NCBI GenBank assembly: GCA_964462125.1
Contig: CAYWXT010000308.1
Location: forward strand, 1 to 5,667
Length of the DNA stretch: 5,667 bases
Source: JAWLFY01 sp964462125
Lineage (GTDB): Bacteria; Planctomycetota; Planctomycetia; Pirellulales; Pirellulaceae
Direction of reading: 5' to 3'
The notes beneath the pieces were generated by a model that had not been told where the DNA came from, made no database searches, and saw nothing but the letters and a program-made list of their open reading frames with translations. Positions 5,458-5,667 of this stretch are shown here, one piece after another (the stretch's first letter is position 1; every line of letters begins with the position of its first letter). A program made the position numbers and the translations under genes.

Positions 5458-5667
5458 CTAGCCTTCCAGTTCGAAGACCAGTCCGCCGACGATCCCGGCG
5501 ACCAAGTTGTAAATCAAGGCTCCGATCACGCCTCCAATGAAGCCGAAAACGCCGTAGAGCAGGGGGAAGAAGAGGAACGAGCCGATACCCATGATCATCC
5601 CCAACGGCTCTCCACCGGCCGCGATTCCGGCCAGGGCGAACAGGGACATGAACAGCCCCATGATCAG
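5458..5667 (-). CDS. Glycine-rich small membrane protein, DUF3566-like, 5' end beyond the window
   Basis: The frame ends at TAG (5460-5458) and stays open to the right edge, reading LIMGLFMSLFALAGIAAGG, then GFIGGVIGALIYNLVAGIVGG, and ending VFELEG. An internal ATG at 5661 exists, but the frame continues before it, so the gene probably begins outside the window. There are two hydrophobic, Gly-rich helices at least (about residues 1-37 and 39-62 from that ATG). The PLLYGVFGFIGGVIGALIYNLVAGIVGGLVFELE pattern resembles the C-terminal half of the DUF3566 transmembrane family, whose molecular function is not known. It is codirectional with the lptD-like gene, 135 bases upstream of it, so shared transcription is possible but not shown. 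The coding call is good; the family assignment is from memory. Confidence 0.7.
   Translation of the reverse strand: MIMGLFMSLFALAGIAAGGEPLGMIMGIGSFLFFPLLYGVFGFIGGVIGALIYNLVAGIVGGLVFELEG

Overview
This window looks like a chromosomal piece of a Planctomycetes bacterium, probably of the Pirellulales type. The base composition is moderately GC-rich. The genes are outer-membrane and inner-membrane envelope proteins of the kinds found in that group: a very long LptD/OstA-like protein with a Pro/Gly/acid-rich insert, a small DgkA-type lipid kinase with non-canonical residues, and a membrane-anchored endonuclease/exonuclease/phosphatase (EEP) fold protein. The assignment rests on protein style; there is no rRNA or other marker gene.

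Layout from left to right. Positions 1-204 (+) hold the end of a reading frame that enters from the left. It resembles the segment just before the Walker A motif in CHC2/Toprim-type primase-like P-loop proteins, but it stops before any P-loop and is probably a truncated remnant. Positions 205-654 hold no convincing gene. The first part, to about 472, is crowded with short inverted repeats and three copies of an ACCTTTCGG-type motif. Positions 655-1713 (+) encode the EEP-fold protein, whose catalytic residues appear to be substituted at every motif. Convergent to it on the minus strand lie dgkA (1766-2146) and the lptD-like gene (2143-5322). These two overlap by an ATGA stop/start junction, with a good Shine-Dalgarno for dgkA inside the end of lptD, so they form a translationally coupled pair. 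After a 135-base gap that probably carries the lptD promoter, a glycine-rich small membrane protein resembling the DUF3566 family (5458-5667, minus) runs off the right edge.

The minus-strand pair links outer-membrane lipid export (LptD-like) with phospholipid or polyprenol phosphorylation at the inner membrane (DgkA-like), which makes an envelope-biogenesis operon plausible. The most interesting points are the apparently dead EEP protein, the altered active site of the DgkA homologue, the hairpin-rich stretch next to the truncated primase-like fragment, and the perfect 9-bp hairpin around one candidate lptD start codon. I see no evidence here for a new multi-gene defence or mobile system.
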